Positions 1 through 6,942 of a stretch of DNA of 64,000 bases are shown here, one piece after another. Position numbers and translations under genes: made by a program. Source of the DNA: an uncultured Bacteroidales bacterium (lineage in GTDB: Bacteria > Bacteroidota > Bacteroidia > Bacteroidales > P3); the NCBI GenBank assembly GCA_900316055.1, contig ONBK01000002.1, positions 62,001-126,000 on the forward strand. The letters run 5' to 3'. Numbering within the stretch: position 1 is the first letter of the stretch; every line of letters begins with the position of its first letter. Under the pieces are notes generated by a model that saw only the letters and a list, made by a program, of their open reading frames with translations, made no database searches and was not told the origin of the DNA.

Positions 1-89
1 TTATATGTTACATCCTCTAATCTACAATTACTATTATCCAATTCTTCATTGATAATAGCTTCCATCGTTTTTAGAATAGCATCTTTCAT
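1..89 (-). CDS. N-terminal fragment of an unidentified protein, running off the left edge
   Basis: An ATG at 89 opens a reading frame of 29 codons that continues beyond base 1. It begins MKDAILKTMEAIINEELDN and is acidic and helical in character. A TAnnTTTG promoter box lies 17 bases upstream (106-113), which supports the start. Too little is visible to name a family; no signal peptide is present, so the product is probably cytoplasmic. Confidence 0.5.
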   Translation of the reverse strand, partial: MKDAILKTMEAIINEELDNSNCRLEDVTY

Positions 90-105
90 ATTGTATTTTT
101 GTTTG

Positions 106-113
106 CAAAATTA
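106..113 (-). promoter_or_regulatory. Bacteroidota -7 promoter box (TAATTTTG) for the leftmost gene
   Basis: Exact TAnnTTTG match on the minus strand, 17 bases before the ATG at 89. No convincing TTTG element is seen 19 bases further upstream. Confidence 0.5.
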
Positions 114-202
114 CTTCTTTTATTCCGGCTGCTGCTGGTTCTAATCAGGTCCTAATCAGTTGCGCTACAATTTTGTGCTTTGGCTGGCGTTAGTAGGGGT
201 AT

Positions 203-350
203 AAAAAATCGCGGACCTTGTATCTGATCCACGGTTCCGGAAAGTACCTAAGCAAGAATACAAGCCCCACGATATGACGTGAGCACCTTTGTTCTCATCT
301 TGCTTGGTGTTTGAATTTTCCGGATTCTGGACCAATGGCGAACGTGTGTG
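203..350 (-). ncRNA. Candidate structured non-coding RNA (6S-like architecture)
   Basis: This spacer has no plausible gene but folds into one long interrupted hairpin. Three nested helices are visible: 226-231 with 328-333 (one mismatch), 236-243 with 317-324 (8 perfect pairs) and 248-257 with 298-307 (10 pairs including one G-U). The apical region carries a small stem, 268-271 with 278-281. On the minus strand a short GGAT/GTCC hairpin followed by six U (203-208) resembles a terminator, and a TATATTTG promoter box lies at 435-442, so the minus strand is the likelier orientation. A long helix broken by internal loops is the shape of 6S RNA, but I cannot confirm the family; a cis-acting leader of the gene at 1-89 is the alternative. 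The tmRNA hallmarks are absent. Confidence 0.4.
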
Positions 351-434
351 CAGTAGTTATATTATTGTTTTCCTATCTTTAATTCTTTGATATTGTTTGT
401 GTTATATTAATATTAATATTTCTGTTCGTTAGTG

Positions 435-442
435 CAAATATA
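435..442 (-). promoter_or_regulatory. -7 promoter box (TATATTTG) upstream of the candidate RNA
   Basis: Exact TAnnTTTG match on the minus strand between the kinase stop (479) and the structured region. Transcription from here would run through an AT-rich leader into the hairpin at 203-350. Confidence 0.4.
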
Positions 443-478
443 GGAATAGTATTTGAAAAATGCAAATGTTTAGCATTT

Positions 479-1831
479 TTATTTTACAAAATGGTCCCCA
501 TGGTGTTGCATTACGGTGCGGTAAAGTGCTTGAAACCTATTGTTTAACTGCTTCATCTCGGCGACAAGACGCTCCAGCTCTTTCTCAGCGTTTTCCTCTC
601 GGGTTTCTGGCCATAGACGTGCCTCAATATCCGTGTTCATCACCTTGGTGGCATCCGCCTGTATGTCATGCAGTTCATGCCAACAACTGTCCCACTGCGT
701 CTCATTACGGGCCCTAATGCCAGACATCTGCTCCATTACTTTTATCGACAACTGTATTTCGACCTTGCCGACCAGGGCGGTGGCAATTTGCTTGTCGACT
801 ATGTTGTCCATTTGTTGGCGTACATCGGACGTCAAACTGTCCGAATAGCGTTTCATCTCGGCTTTTTCTCTGTCGAGGGATACGCTATAATGTTTGTTGA
901 TTTTAGCCTCTGTCTTTTGTGTTGTGTCCATACCGCCACTGTCGATCAAGAGGCCGGCTGGAGTATCTGTCACTTCATTCTGAGTGGTCTCAATGGGAGG
1001 AATGGGGTGAGGATGTTTCTTGGGGAAAGCAAGAAATGTACATATGGCGATAATTAAAACCGCAGTTATCCACCCAAGCCAAACCCTCTGGTCTCTCCGA
1101 TGCAATGCCCGTTTGACGGCATCGGCCGAAGGGTATCTGCCATCGGGCGAGGTACAGGTGCAGCGGTGGGCGATATAGCGGAAGCGGTGGGAAAATATCA
1201 GGCGGAGTAGCACGCCGAAAGCGTAGAGGTCGGTACGGCAATCGACGGTAGCGCCCGGTGTCTTCTGCTCGGGGGCGGCATAACCCTCGGTATAGGCAGG
1301 CTCTTTCAGTACCGCATAGTCGTCGCCGTCGGCCAGTCCAAAGTCGATAAGCTTCACGTTGTCGCCGTTGCGGGTGATGAGTATGTTGCTGGGTTTGAGG
1401 TCTCGGTGTACTATTTGGCGCGAATGGTAGTAGCTCATGGCATCGAGCAGCTGCATTGTCACACGACGGCGGGCCGTCAGGGAGGGCTTCTCTTCCAAAA
1501 AGTCGGTGAGGGTGCGCCCATCCACGTATTCCATCACGATGCATGGCCCCGCCACCGCATCCACCTCATGGCTGTAAAGATGGACGATGTTGGGGTGGTC
1601 GAGCGCCGTCAGCATGTTGAATTCCTTCTCCAGCATGGCCATGTAGAGCGGGTCGTGCCGGTGTTCGGGTTGCAAGCCTTTCAGCACAAACCACCGCCCA
1701 TAGCGACGAGCACGGTAAAGCACACAATAACCGTGCGCAACTATCTCCTCATGCTGTGAAAAAATAACTGACATGCTGAAATCCAGCGCGTCGGGTATGC
1801 CGGAAGTAGATGGGTGTTCGCTGTTTGCCAT
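479..1831 (-). CDS. Membrane-anchored serine/threonine protein kinase
   Basis: A 450-residue protein with a eukaryotic-like (Hanks-type) kinase domain at residues 25-245, one membrane span at 251-269 and an extracytoplasmic tail rich in charged helix, probably a coiled coil. Catalytic landmarks are intact: Lys51, Glu70 in helix C, the VHRDLKPSN loop with Asp144, DFG at 163-165 and an APE motif at 186-188. The glycine-rich loop is weak (around AHGYCVLYRAR). I chose the ATG at 1831 because the kinase fold starts soon after and a TATTTTTG box lies just upstream. A second ATG at 1774 (residue 20) also precedes the whole domain and would give a normal leader. It is divergent from a helix-turn-helix gene, so the pair may form a small signalling unit; the substrate is unknown. 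Confidence 0.85.
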   Translation of the reverse strand: MANSEHPSTSGIPDALDFSMSVIFSQHEEIVAHGYCVLYRARRYGRWFVLKGLQPEHRHDPLYMAMLEKEFNMLTALDHPNIVHLYSHEVDAVAGPCIVMEYVDGRTLTDFLEEKPSLTARRRVTMQLLDAMSYYHSRQIVHRDLKPSNILITRNGDNVKLIDFGLADGDDYAVLKEPAYTEGYAAPEQKTPGATVDCRTDLYAFGVLLRLIFSHRFRYIAHRCTCTSPDGRYPSADAVKRALHRRDQRVWLGWITAVLIIAICTFLAFPKKHPHPIPPIETTQNEVTDTPAGLLIDSGGMDTTQKTEAKINKHYSVSLDREKAEMKRYSDSLTSDVRQQMDNIVDKQIATALVGKVEIQLSIKVMEQMSGIRARNETQWDSCWHELHDIQADATKVMNTDIEARLWPETREENAEKELERLVAEMKQLNNRFQALYRTVMQHHGDHFVK

Positions 1832-1835
1832 GAGG

Positions 1836-1843
1836 CAAAAATA
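1836..1843 (-). promoter_or_regulatory. -7 promoter box (TATTTTTG) of the kinase gene
   Basis: Exact TAnnTTTG match ending only four bases before the ATG at 1831, which implies an mRNA with essentially no leader if that ATG is used. Confidence 0.5.
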
Positions 1844-1873
1844 CGAAAAAAAATGTATTTGGAATTTATTTTG

Positions 1874-1881
1874 TATTTTTG
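1874..1881 (+). promoter_or_regulatory. -7 promoter box (TATTTTTG) of the helix-turn-helix gene
   Basis: Exact TAnnTTTG match eight bases before the ATG at 1890, again implying a leader of only a few bases. Confidence 0.5.
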
Positions 1882-1889
1882 CAGTCGTT

Positions 1890-2465
1890 ATGGAAGTAGA
1901 CAACAAGCACTTGGACAGGCTGAAACAGCAGGTGGAAGAGGCCGCCATGTTTCGTCCCCTCACAAGTATCGACTTCGAGCGGCTGCACGACCAGATGCAG
2001 GAACGTCTTAAAGAGGCTGTGGGCGTCAGCACTTTGAAACGACTATGGGGATATATCGACGGTTATACCACAGTGCGTGAGTCGACGCTCGACGTGCTTT
2101 CCCGCTTTGTAGGCTATCCCGACTGGCATACCTTTGTGGCCGACTACTGCCAGGTGGAGAGTGCCCAAACCTCTCACCGTGTGCTTTCCGCCACGTTGAC
2201 GGCTGAACAGTTGGAAGTGGGAGAAACGCTTGAAATAGGATGGGAGCCTAACCGCAGGATGCGGTTGCGACATGAAGGGAATGGATATTTCACTGTCTTG
2301 GAGGCTCGCAACTCGAAGGTCAAGGCGGGCGACACCTTTCATTGCGACCGTTTTATACTCAACCAGCCGTTGTATATTGACAACTTGTGTCATGGAACAG
2401 ATGAGCCTACACTATTTGTCCTCGGCAAAAAGGGAGGGCTGTCCATCTGTCAGAGAACTTTATGA
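1890..2465 (+). CDS. Putative DNA-binding protein, Bacteroidota helix-turn-helix type
   Basis: A 191-residue cytoplasmic protein. The N-terminal 80 residues contain a helical segment with the pattern VSTLKRLWGY followed by STLDVLSRFVGYPDW. This is typical of a Bacteroidota family whose N-terminus resembles a helix-turn-helix, with the second helix likely contacting DNA. The C-terminal half is beta-rich and of unknown function, possibly a small-molecule or partner-binding domain. The ATG at 1890 was chosen because upstream in-frame ATGs would overlap the divergent kinase gene and its promoter. Shared control with the kinase is likely from the 58-base intergenic region; regulation of or by the kinase is an inference. 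Confidence 0.6.
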   Translation: MEVDNKHLDRLKQQVEEAAMFRPLTSIDFERLHDQMQERLKEAVGVSTLKRLWGYIDGYTTVRESTLDVLSRFVGYPDWHTFVADYCQVESAQTSHRVLSATLTAEQLEVGETLEIGWEPNRRMRLRHEGNGYFTVLEARNSKVKAGDTFHCDRFILNQPLYIDNLCHGTDEPTLFVLGKKGGLSICQRTL

Positions 2466-2596
2466 TGCTTGTTTCGGTGTCACCTGTTGAGGGTGTACAA
2501 ATGACTGTGGGTCAATATTTTTGATCCCTATTCTTTCATTGTTCTTTTATTTTTTAATGGGAGAACGATGGTTGAACAGGGGTAGAACGGAGGTGG

Positions 2597-3124
2597 TTAT
2601 GATTGGGGGGAGACGGGCTGTCCGTTGAGAGTGGCGCTGACCATTTCGTCCTGGACATAGACGAGTTTGAGGGGAAAGAAGGGGACGCTTTCGTCGAGGA
2701 GGAGGCGGAGGAATATTTTGTCGCCCTCCCAGAGGGGAAGGGGAAAGGTCGGAGGTTGGAGGTCGGAGGTCGGAGTGATCTCTTCTATAATCCTTTGTTT
2801 TGTTATCCAGGCCAGCTCTCCCTCGTTATCGATGCTCATGTCGGGTTCTCCGCGCCATTCGGTGGCGGTGAAGAGGTGCATGTATTCGTTTGGCCAAGTA
2901 TCTGAGATAAAGGTTACTATGCCACGATAGTGCCATTGTGTTATCTCCAACCCCGTCTCCTCTTTCACTTCGCGCAGCATACATTCGTCGGGACTCTCGT
3001 CGGCCTCACATTTGCCACCCACGCCAATCCACTTCCCGTGGCTGGCGTCGTTGGCTTTCTTCACGCGGTGCAGCATCAGGTAGCTGTCGCCGTTGTCGAT
3101 ATAGCAGAGGGTTGTCTGTTTCAT
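2597..3124 (-). CDS. NUDIX hydrolase, 8-oxo-dGTP diphosphatase-like
   Basis: A 175-residue enzyme with a complete Nudix box at residues 37-59 (GGKCEADESPDECMLREVKE then ETGLE). The lead-in, including YLMLHRVKKANDASHGKW, is typical of MutT-type 8-oxo-dGTP diphosphatases that clean oxidised nucleotides from the pool. The ATG at 3124 is preferred over an in-frame TTG two codons earlier. Residues about 116-127 are encoded by an iterated TCCGACCTCC word and form a proline-rich loop absent from ordinary family members, so an in-frame expansion is likely. A terminator hairpin of the preceding small gene lies six bases upstream, so it may depend on read-through. Confidence 0.85.
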   Translation of the reverse strand: MKQTTLCYIDNGDSYLMLHRVKKANDASHGKWIGVGGKCEADESPDECMLREVKEETGLEITQWHYRGIVTFISDTWPNEYMHLFTATEWRGEPDMSIDNEGELAWITKQRIIEEITPTSDLQPPTFPLPLWEGDKIFLRLLLDESVPFFPLKLVYVQDEMVSATLNGQPVSPQS

Positions 3125-3130
3125 ATACAA

Positions 3131-3152
3131 AAAAAGGCCGACATGTCGGCCT
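3131..3152 (-). terminator. Rho-independent terminator of the 45-residue protein gene
   Basis: A perfect 18-base palindrome (3135-3152, AGGCCGACATGTCGGCCT) is followed on the minus strand by a run of T. It sits 23 bases after the stop of the small gene and immediately before the NUDIX start. Confidence 0.75.
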
Positions 3153-3175
3153 AACTGTGGTGAAGAGTTCTGGAA

Positions 3176-3313
3176 TTAGTCCTCAGCGTTAATGATGGCT
3201 TTGTGGACAGCGTTCCAACCGGCAGCGGTGATACCCCAGTTGTTGGTGGAGTTCTTGTTACCGTTGATGCGAACCTTTCTTCTCTTCACTTTTTTGTTAG
3301 CATTGATACCCAT
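3176..3313 (-). CDS. Small basic protein of 45 residues, function unknown
   Basis: The frame starts MGINANKKVKRRKVRINGNK and ends in AVHKAIINAED. The first 20 residues carry nine Lys/Arg, and the remainder is a short amphipathic segment with two tryptophans. It has its own strong-looking promoter (TATCTTTG at 3388-3395) and a perfect hairpin terminator just after the stop, so it is a genuine, monocistronic and probably highly expressed gene. The composition suggests a nucleic-acid or ribosome-associated protein; I do not recognise a named family. It does not look like the known small ribosomal proteins (bL36, THX). Confidence 0.7.
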   Translation of the reverse strand: MGINANKKVKRRKVRINGNKNSTNNWGITAAGWNAVHKAIINAED

Positions 3314-3387
3314 GGTGTATAATTTTTATTGTTTATTTCATTGATAATCAGTTTGTAATTTGCATATCGCTCAAAACAAACGTGCTG

Positions 3388-3395
3388 CAAAGATA
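3388..3395 (-). promoter_or_regulatory. -7 promoter box (TATCTTTG) of the 45-residue protein gene
   Basis: Exact match to the most common form of the box in this window, on the minus strand, about 75 bases before the ATG at 3313. Confidence 0.6.
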
Positions 3396-3406
3396 CGAAA
3401 AAATTG

Positions 3407-3487
3407 AAAAATGAAAATTGAAAAGTGAAATTTTAATATTTTTTTTAATATCTAATTCTTAAATTCTTCATTCTTCGTTCTTTATTT
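3407..3487. repeat. Iterated AT-rich spacer words between the small gene and the TPM gene
   Basis: Two imperfect arrays: ATTGAAAAATGAAAATTGAA-type words at 3407-3437 and TTCTTAAATTCTTCATTCTT-type words at 3455-3486, the latter reaching the stop codon of the TPM gene. They belong to the window-wide class of short iterated words. Confidence 0.5.
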
Positions 3488-4279
3488 TCAAAACTTTCCC
3501 GACGCTCCGCCACCTCCGAAGCTGCCGCCTCCAAAACCTCCGAAGCCGCCACCTCCGCTCCATCCGCCACCGCGGGAGCTGCCACCCATGAACCAGGGAT
3601 AACTACCGACAGAATGGCCTCCGGTACCATGGTTGCCGTGTCCGTTGTTGTTGAACTGCTCAGGGTGTTTGCGGGCGTAGAGCCAGAGGAGGAGGGGGAT
3701 TCCGATGACGGCACCTAGAAATATTAGTAACCCCGTGAGGGCACTGGTGCGCTCTTCCTTCTTGTATTGTGCATAGCTGTATTCTCCGCGAAGCACGGGC
3801 TCGATGATGTCGAGAGCCTCCGTCAACGCCTTATAATAGTTTCCATTGCTCAACGGTTCCACCATGTGGTCGTCGATGATGCGTTTGCAGAAGGCATCGG
3901 GCAATGCCCCTTCGACGCCGTAGCCTGTTGCGATGGCTACGTCACCGTCAGGCTCTTCCTCGGTTTTCGACTTGATAAGTATCACCAATCCGTTGTTGAA
4001 CTCTTGCTGTCCTACTCCCCATTCCTGTCCGATGCGGGTGGCCACGGCCCACGAGGCATCGCCCTGCAGGGTGGGAGTGATGACGATAAGTATCTGGTTC
4101 GAGGTGGAATCGTTGAAGGCTACTAATCGCTGTTCGAGCGTGTTGAGTTGCTCCTCGGTAAGGATATGAGAGTAGTCGTTTACCAGTCGGTTGCTCTTCT
4201 TGGGAGTCCACTCCGACTGAGAAAGTGCTGCCGGCAGACTTGCCAGCAGCACTATCATGATGGTTATTAGACGTTTCAT
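3488..4279 (-). CDS. TPM-domain (YgcG family) membrane protein
   Basis: 263 residues. A signal peptide (1-20) is followed by a TPM domain (about 28-170) with the usual VNDYSHILTEEQLNTLEQ start, then a membrane span at 180-201 and a Gly/Ser/Phe-rich tail (225-263) typical of the family. The TPM fold in related proteins acts in the periplasm and has been linked to photosystem repair in plants and to acid phosphatase activity in vitro. The gene directly follows lemA with no gap; LemA-TPM pairs are widespread and the two products probably act together at the inner membrane. It is the last gene of the 6862-3488 operon. Confidence 0.85.
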   Translation of the reverse strand: MKRLITIMIVLLASLPAALSQSEWTPKKSNRLVNDYSHILTEEQLNTLEQRLVAFNDSTSNQILIVITPTLQGDASWAVATRIGQEWGVGQQEFNNGLVILIKSKTEEEPDGDVAIATGYGVEGALPDAFCKRIIDDHMVEPLSNGNYYKALTEALDIIEPVLRGEYSYAQYKKEERTSALTGLLIFLGAVIGIPLLLWLYARKHPEQFNNNGHGNHGTGGHSVGSYPWFMGGSSRGGGWSGGGGFGGFGGGSFGGGGASGKF

Positions 4280-4882
4280 TTAGAATTCGAACTTAACATC
4301 GACGGGCTCAGCGGCCTCTTCGGGAGCGGTGAAGTAGCCTTTCTTGTCAAAGCCGCAGATGCCGGCGATGATGCTGTTGGGGAAACGACGCACCTTGGTG
4401 TTGTATTCCTGTACGGCTTTGTTAAACTTGCTGCGTTCCACAGTGATACGGTTCTCGGTACCTTCGAGTTGCTGCTGGAGTTCGGCGAAGTTCTTGGTGG
4501 CAGTGAGTTCGGGATAGCGCTCGACGGTGACTTTGATGCTGTTGGCCAAAGCCTTGCCGAGTTTGTCCTGCGCCTGCTGGTAGGCTTTCACCTGATCTTC
4601 GGAGAGGGTTGAGGGATCTACTTTCACCTGATCGACACCTGCACGGGCATTGGTGACCTCGGTGAGGACGCTTTTCTCATAGTTGGCGGCACCCTTTACG
4701 GTCTCCACAAGCTGTGGGATGAGGTCCATACGGCGTTTGTAGACGTTTTCTACCTGACTCCAGGCTTGCTGCACGTTTTCGTCCGATTTCACGAGGCTGT
4801 TGTTAATGCTGATGCCCCAGATGAGCACGATGGCCACGAATGCCACGATGCTGATGATAATGATGCTTGATTTTTTCTTCAT
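4280..4882 (-). CDS. lemA: LemA family protein
   Basis: 200 residues, with an N-terminal signal anchor (about 6-28) and then a long helical domain. Conserved LemA landmarks include ENVQQAWSQVENVYKRRMDL, IPQLVETVKG, the central FAELQQQLEGTENRI helix and YNTKVRRFPNSIIA near the end. The N-terminus is probably outside the cytoplasm and the helical bundle faces the periplasm. It precedes the TPM gene by zero bases, the usual arrangement. The biochemical role is unknown in the family. Confidence 0.9.
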   Translation of the reverse strand: MKKKSSIIIISIVAFVAIVLIWGISINNSLVKSDENVQQAWSQVENVYKRRMDLIPQLVETVKGAANYEKSVLTEVTNARAGVDQVKVDPSTLSEDQVKAYQQAQDKLGKALANSIKVTVERYPELTATKNFAELQQQLEGTENRITVERSKFNKAVQEYNTKVRRFPNSIIAGICGFDKKGYFTAPEEAAEPVDVKFEF

Positions 4883-4936
4883 TTTTATTTTAATTCTTTG
4901 TTTATTGACACATTAATACATTCACGCATTCTCAAT

Positions 4937-6463
4937 TTATCCCTCTCTGTGTTCTTTGCGCAGGAGATCATTGACAGTCTTCACAGGATTGAACGTGGCC
5001 ACAGGGACCTCGACGAAGAGGGTGATCCAGTCGGCCATAGCGCCGTTCCAGAGGCCGGGAAGTTCTTGCGACTTGACAGTGAGTGCCCCCTTGGTCTTCT
5101 TGCTGATGAATCCGGTTTGGGGGTCGACATATTTTCTGAGGTCGAAATAGCGGCCACAGTAGTTTTTGGTACTGCACACTAAGTCGACAGGGTTGAAGTG
5201 GGTCGACGACTGGAAAATATTCTCCTGCTGCGGGTCGTTGTGGTTGACTTGAGCCGATTCGACCACCTGAAGGCTTCTACGACCCTTGGTATCAATGGTA
5301 TAGAAGGGACCGCCACCGGGTTCTCCGAGGTTCTTGACCATTCCGCAGATACGCATGGGTCGGTTGAGGAGCGCATGGAGGGTTTTAGCATCACAACCCT
5401 CTGGTACCATGATATTAAGTTCCTCTTTGGCGAAGCGGATGATCTTGTTTAAAGTGCTTTTGTCGGGCTTGCCGTCGAGGGTGCGGAGCATCTCGAAGCA
5501 TTTCTCACGCAGCTCGAGGAGCATTCCAGCAAGCACCTGCTTGTAAATCACGGTAGTATGCTTCATCCAGTCGGGTACAACGTTGTCAATGTTCTTGACG
5601 AAGATAAGGTCGGCACGTTGCTCATTGAGATTTTCAATAAGGGCTCCGTGTCCGCCGGGGCGGAAGATGAGTCGGCCGTTTTCGTCGCGTGTGGGATTGT
5701 TTTGCTCGTCGACAGCAATAGTGTCTGTGTAATGCTTTTGTTCCGAGAAGGTTATCTTTAGGTTGATACTGAAGGTGCTCTCGTAGTAGTGTTTTACCTC
5801 ATTGATTTTCTTGAGGAAGGCTTTACGGTGTTCAGGGGAGATGGTGAAGTGCAGGTTGACAGTTCCGTCGCTGTTGCGGGCATAGAGGGCTCCCTCGACG
5901 ATATGTTCTTCGAGCGGGGTTCGCTGCACGGCTCCATAGCGGTGGAATTTTAGCAGGGCTTTGGGTAGGCTTCCGTAGCCAAGGTATTGTTCTTTTAGCA
6001 GAAAGTTGATGACCGTGCTGTAGTCGCCGCGATGGAGGTATTCTTCGATGTCAAGATCGGAGGATTCCATGCAGGTTTTCAAGTCGTTGAAGAAAGCAAA
6101 GGTGTGCAAGTTCTCAAGGAAGACTTTTACTTCGGGGAATTCTTTGTCGAAGTTCTTGGCTACGCCGAAATAGGTGGAGGTGAAGCTGTAAAGGTCTTTG
6201 AACATGCGAGTTGCTGCACCCGAGGCGGGGACGAATTTCAAGATTTTCTTCCCGCGGGCGAGTGAACGATATTGTTTTTCGTAGCGTTCGATTTCTTTGT
6301 CGCTGAGACGGAGGATGCCACGGTTGTCGGGAGTGGCGGCGGCATCGAGATGGCTTTTGGGGAAGCCGGCTTTAAAATTATCTATTTGGTGCTGCACAAC
6401 CTCGGGAGTGAGCCCCATTTGACTGAGCTGCTCAAGGTCCTGCCTGGTTGGTTTAAATACCAT
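4937..6463 (-). CDS. DUF4301 family protein
   Basis: 508 residues, full length for this Bacteroidota family. Near the N-terminus is FVPASGAATRMFKDL (about 77-91), which resembles the nucleotide-binding loop of NTP transferases. A glycine-rich RPGGHGALIENLN follows in the middle. These suggest a nucleotidyltransferase-like fold, but no activity is established that I know of. No signal peptide. It is the second gene of the minus-strand operon, 18 bases after a lipoprotein gene and 54 bases before lemA. Confidence 0.8.
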   Translation of the reverse strand: MVFKPTRQDLEQLSQMGLTPEVVQHQIDNFKAGFPKSHLDAAATPDNRGILRLSDKEIERYEKQYRSLARGKKILKFVPASGAATRMFKDLYSFTSTYFGVAKNFDKEFPEVKVFLENLHTFAFFNDLKTCMESSDLDIEEYLHRGDYSTVINFLLKEQYLGYGSLPKALLKFHRYGAVQRTPLEEHIVEGALYARNSDGTVNLHFTISPEHRKAFLKKINEVKHYYESTFSINLKITFSEQKHYTDTIAVDEQNNPTRDENGRLIFRPGGHGALIENLNEQRADLIFVKNIDNVVPDWMKHTTVIYKQVLAGMLLELREKCFEMLRTLDGKPDKSTLNKIIRFAKEELNIMVPEGCDAKTLHALLNRPMRICGMVKNLGEPGGGPFYTIDTKGRRSLQVVESAQVNHNDPQQENIFQSSTHFNPVDLVCSTKNYCGRYFDLRKYVDPQTGFISKKTKGALTVKSQELPGLWNGAMADWITLFVEVPVATFNPVKTVNDLLRKEHREG

Positions 6464-6481
6464 GCTATGAGATATTTGGGT

Positions 6482-6862
6482 TTAGAAAAAGACTTGTTCG
6501 GTCAGTGAGATTTTGGCGGTCAGTGTCTCACCTTCAAGCAGACGCACCTGGGTTTCTCCGCGACGCTCGCCACCACCTTGTGCAATGGGGATGGGGAGGG
6601 TGGCTTTCACTTTGACGATGGCAGGGGCTTTGAATGAAGTTGAGAAGATGCCGTCGGGACCGGTGATGCCGGTGACGTGGATGATGCCACCGCCGGATTG
6701 GGTGATGTCGACAGTAGCAGCGGGAATTGGCAATTTTGTGACATCGTCGGTCACGAAAACATCCAAATAACTATTGGTATCCTTGTCACAACTGGTAAAA
6801 AATGCCATTGGTAAGATGCTGAAAAACAACATTGCGGAAGCAAAGAAAATTTTTTTCTTCAT
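6482..6862 (-). CDS. Lipoprotein with a transthyretin-like (carboxypeptidase regulatory) domain
   Basis: 126 residues. A lipobox ending in FFTSC places the acylated cysteine at residue 25. The mature part is a single beta-sandwich-like segment with the pattern DVFVTDDVTKLPIPAATVDI and GPDGIFSTSF, as in carboxypeptidase-D regulatory or transthyretin-like domains that bind surface partners. It is probably held on the outer membrane. It is the first gene of the operon with DUF4301, lemA and the TPM gene, driven by the minus-strand half of an overlapping divergent promoter at 6915-6922. Confidence 0.75.
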   Translation of the reverse strand: MKKKIFFASAMLFFSILPMAFFTSCDKDTNSYLDVFVTDDVTKLPIPAATVDITQSGGGIIHVTGITGPDGIFSTSFKAPAIVKVKATLPIPIAQGGGERRGETQVRLLEGETLTAKISLTEQVFF

Positions 6863-6902
6863 AAATCTGTATTTTTTAAGTTGTCGTTTCTGATTTTCTT
6901 CT

Positions 6903-6910
6903 TATTTTTG
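6903..6910 (+). promoter_or_regulatory. -7 promoter box (TATTTTTG) of the cyclophilin-pheS-folB run
   Basis: Exact TAnnTTTG match 32 bases before the ATG at 6943. It forms the left half of a 20-base near-palindrome shared with the opposing promoter at 6915-6922. Confidence 0.6.
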
Positions 6911-6914
6911 CATG

Positions 6915-6922
6915 CAAAATTA
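6915..6922 (-). promoter_or_regulatory. -7 promoter box (TAATTTTG) of the lipoprotein-DUF4301-lemA-TPM operon
   Basis: Exact TAnnTTTG match on the minus strand, about 52 bases before the ATG at 6862. Its predicted start point falls inside the opposing box, so only one polymerase could occupy the site at a time. Confidence 0.6.
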
Positions 6923-6942
6923 GTAAATTTATTCTATATAGG

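Noticed and set aside
203..350. tmRNA or tRNA in the first spacer
   Set aside because: No tRNA-like ends, no tag reading frame and no cloverleaf; GGTTC-like bases near 234 lack a matching arm.
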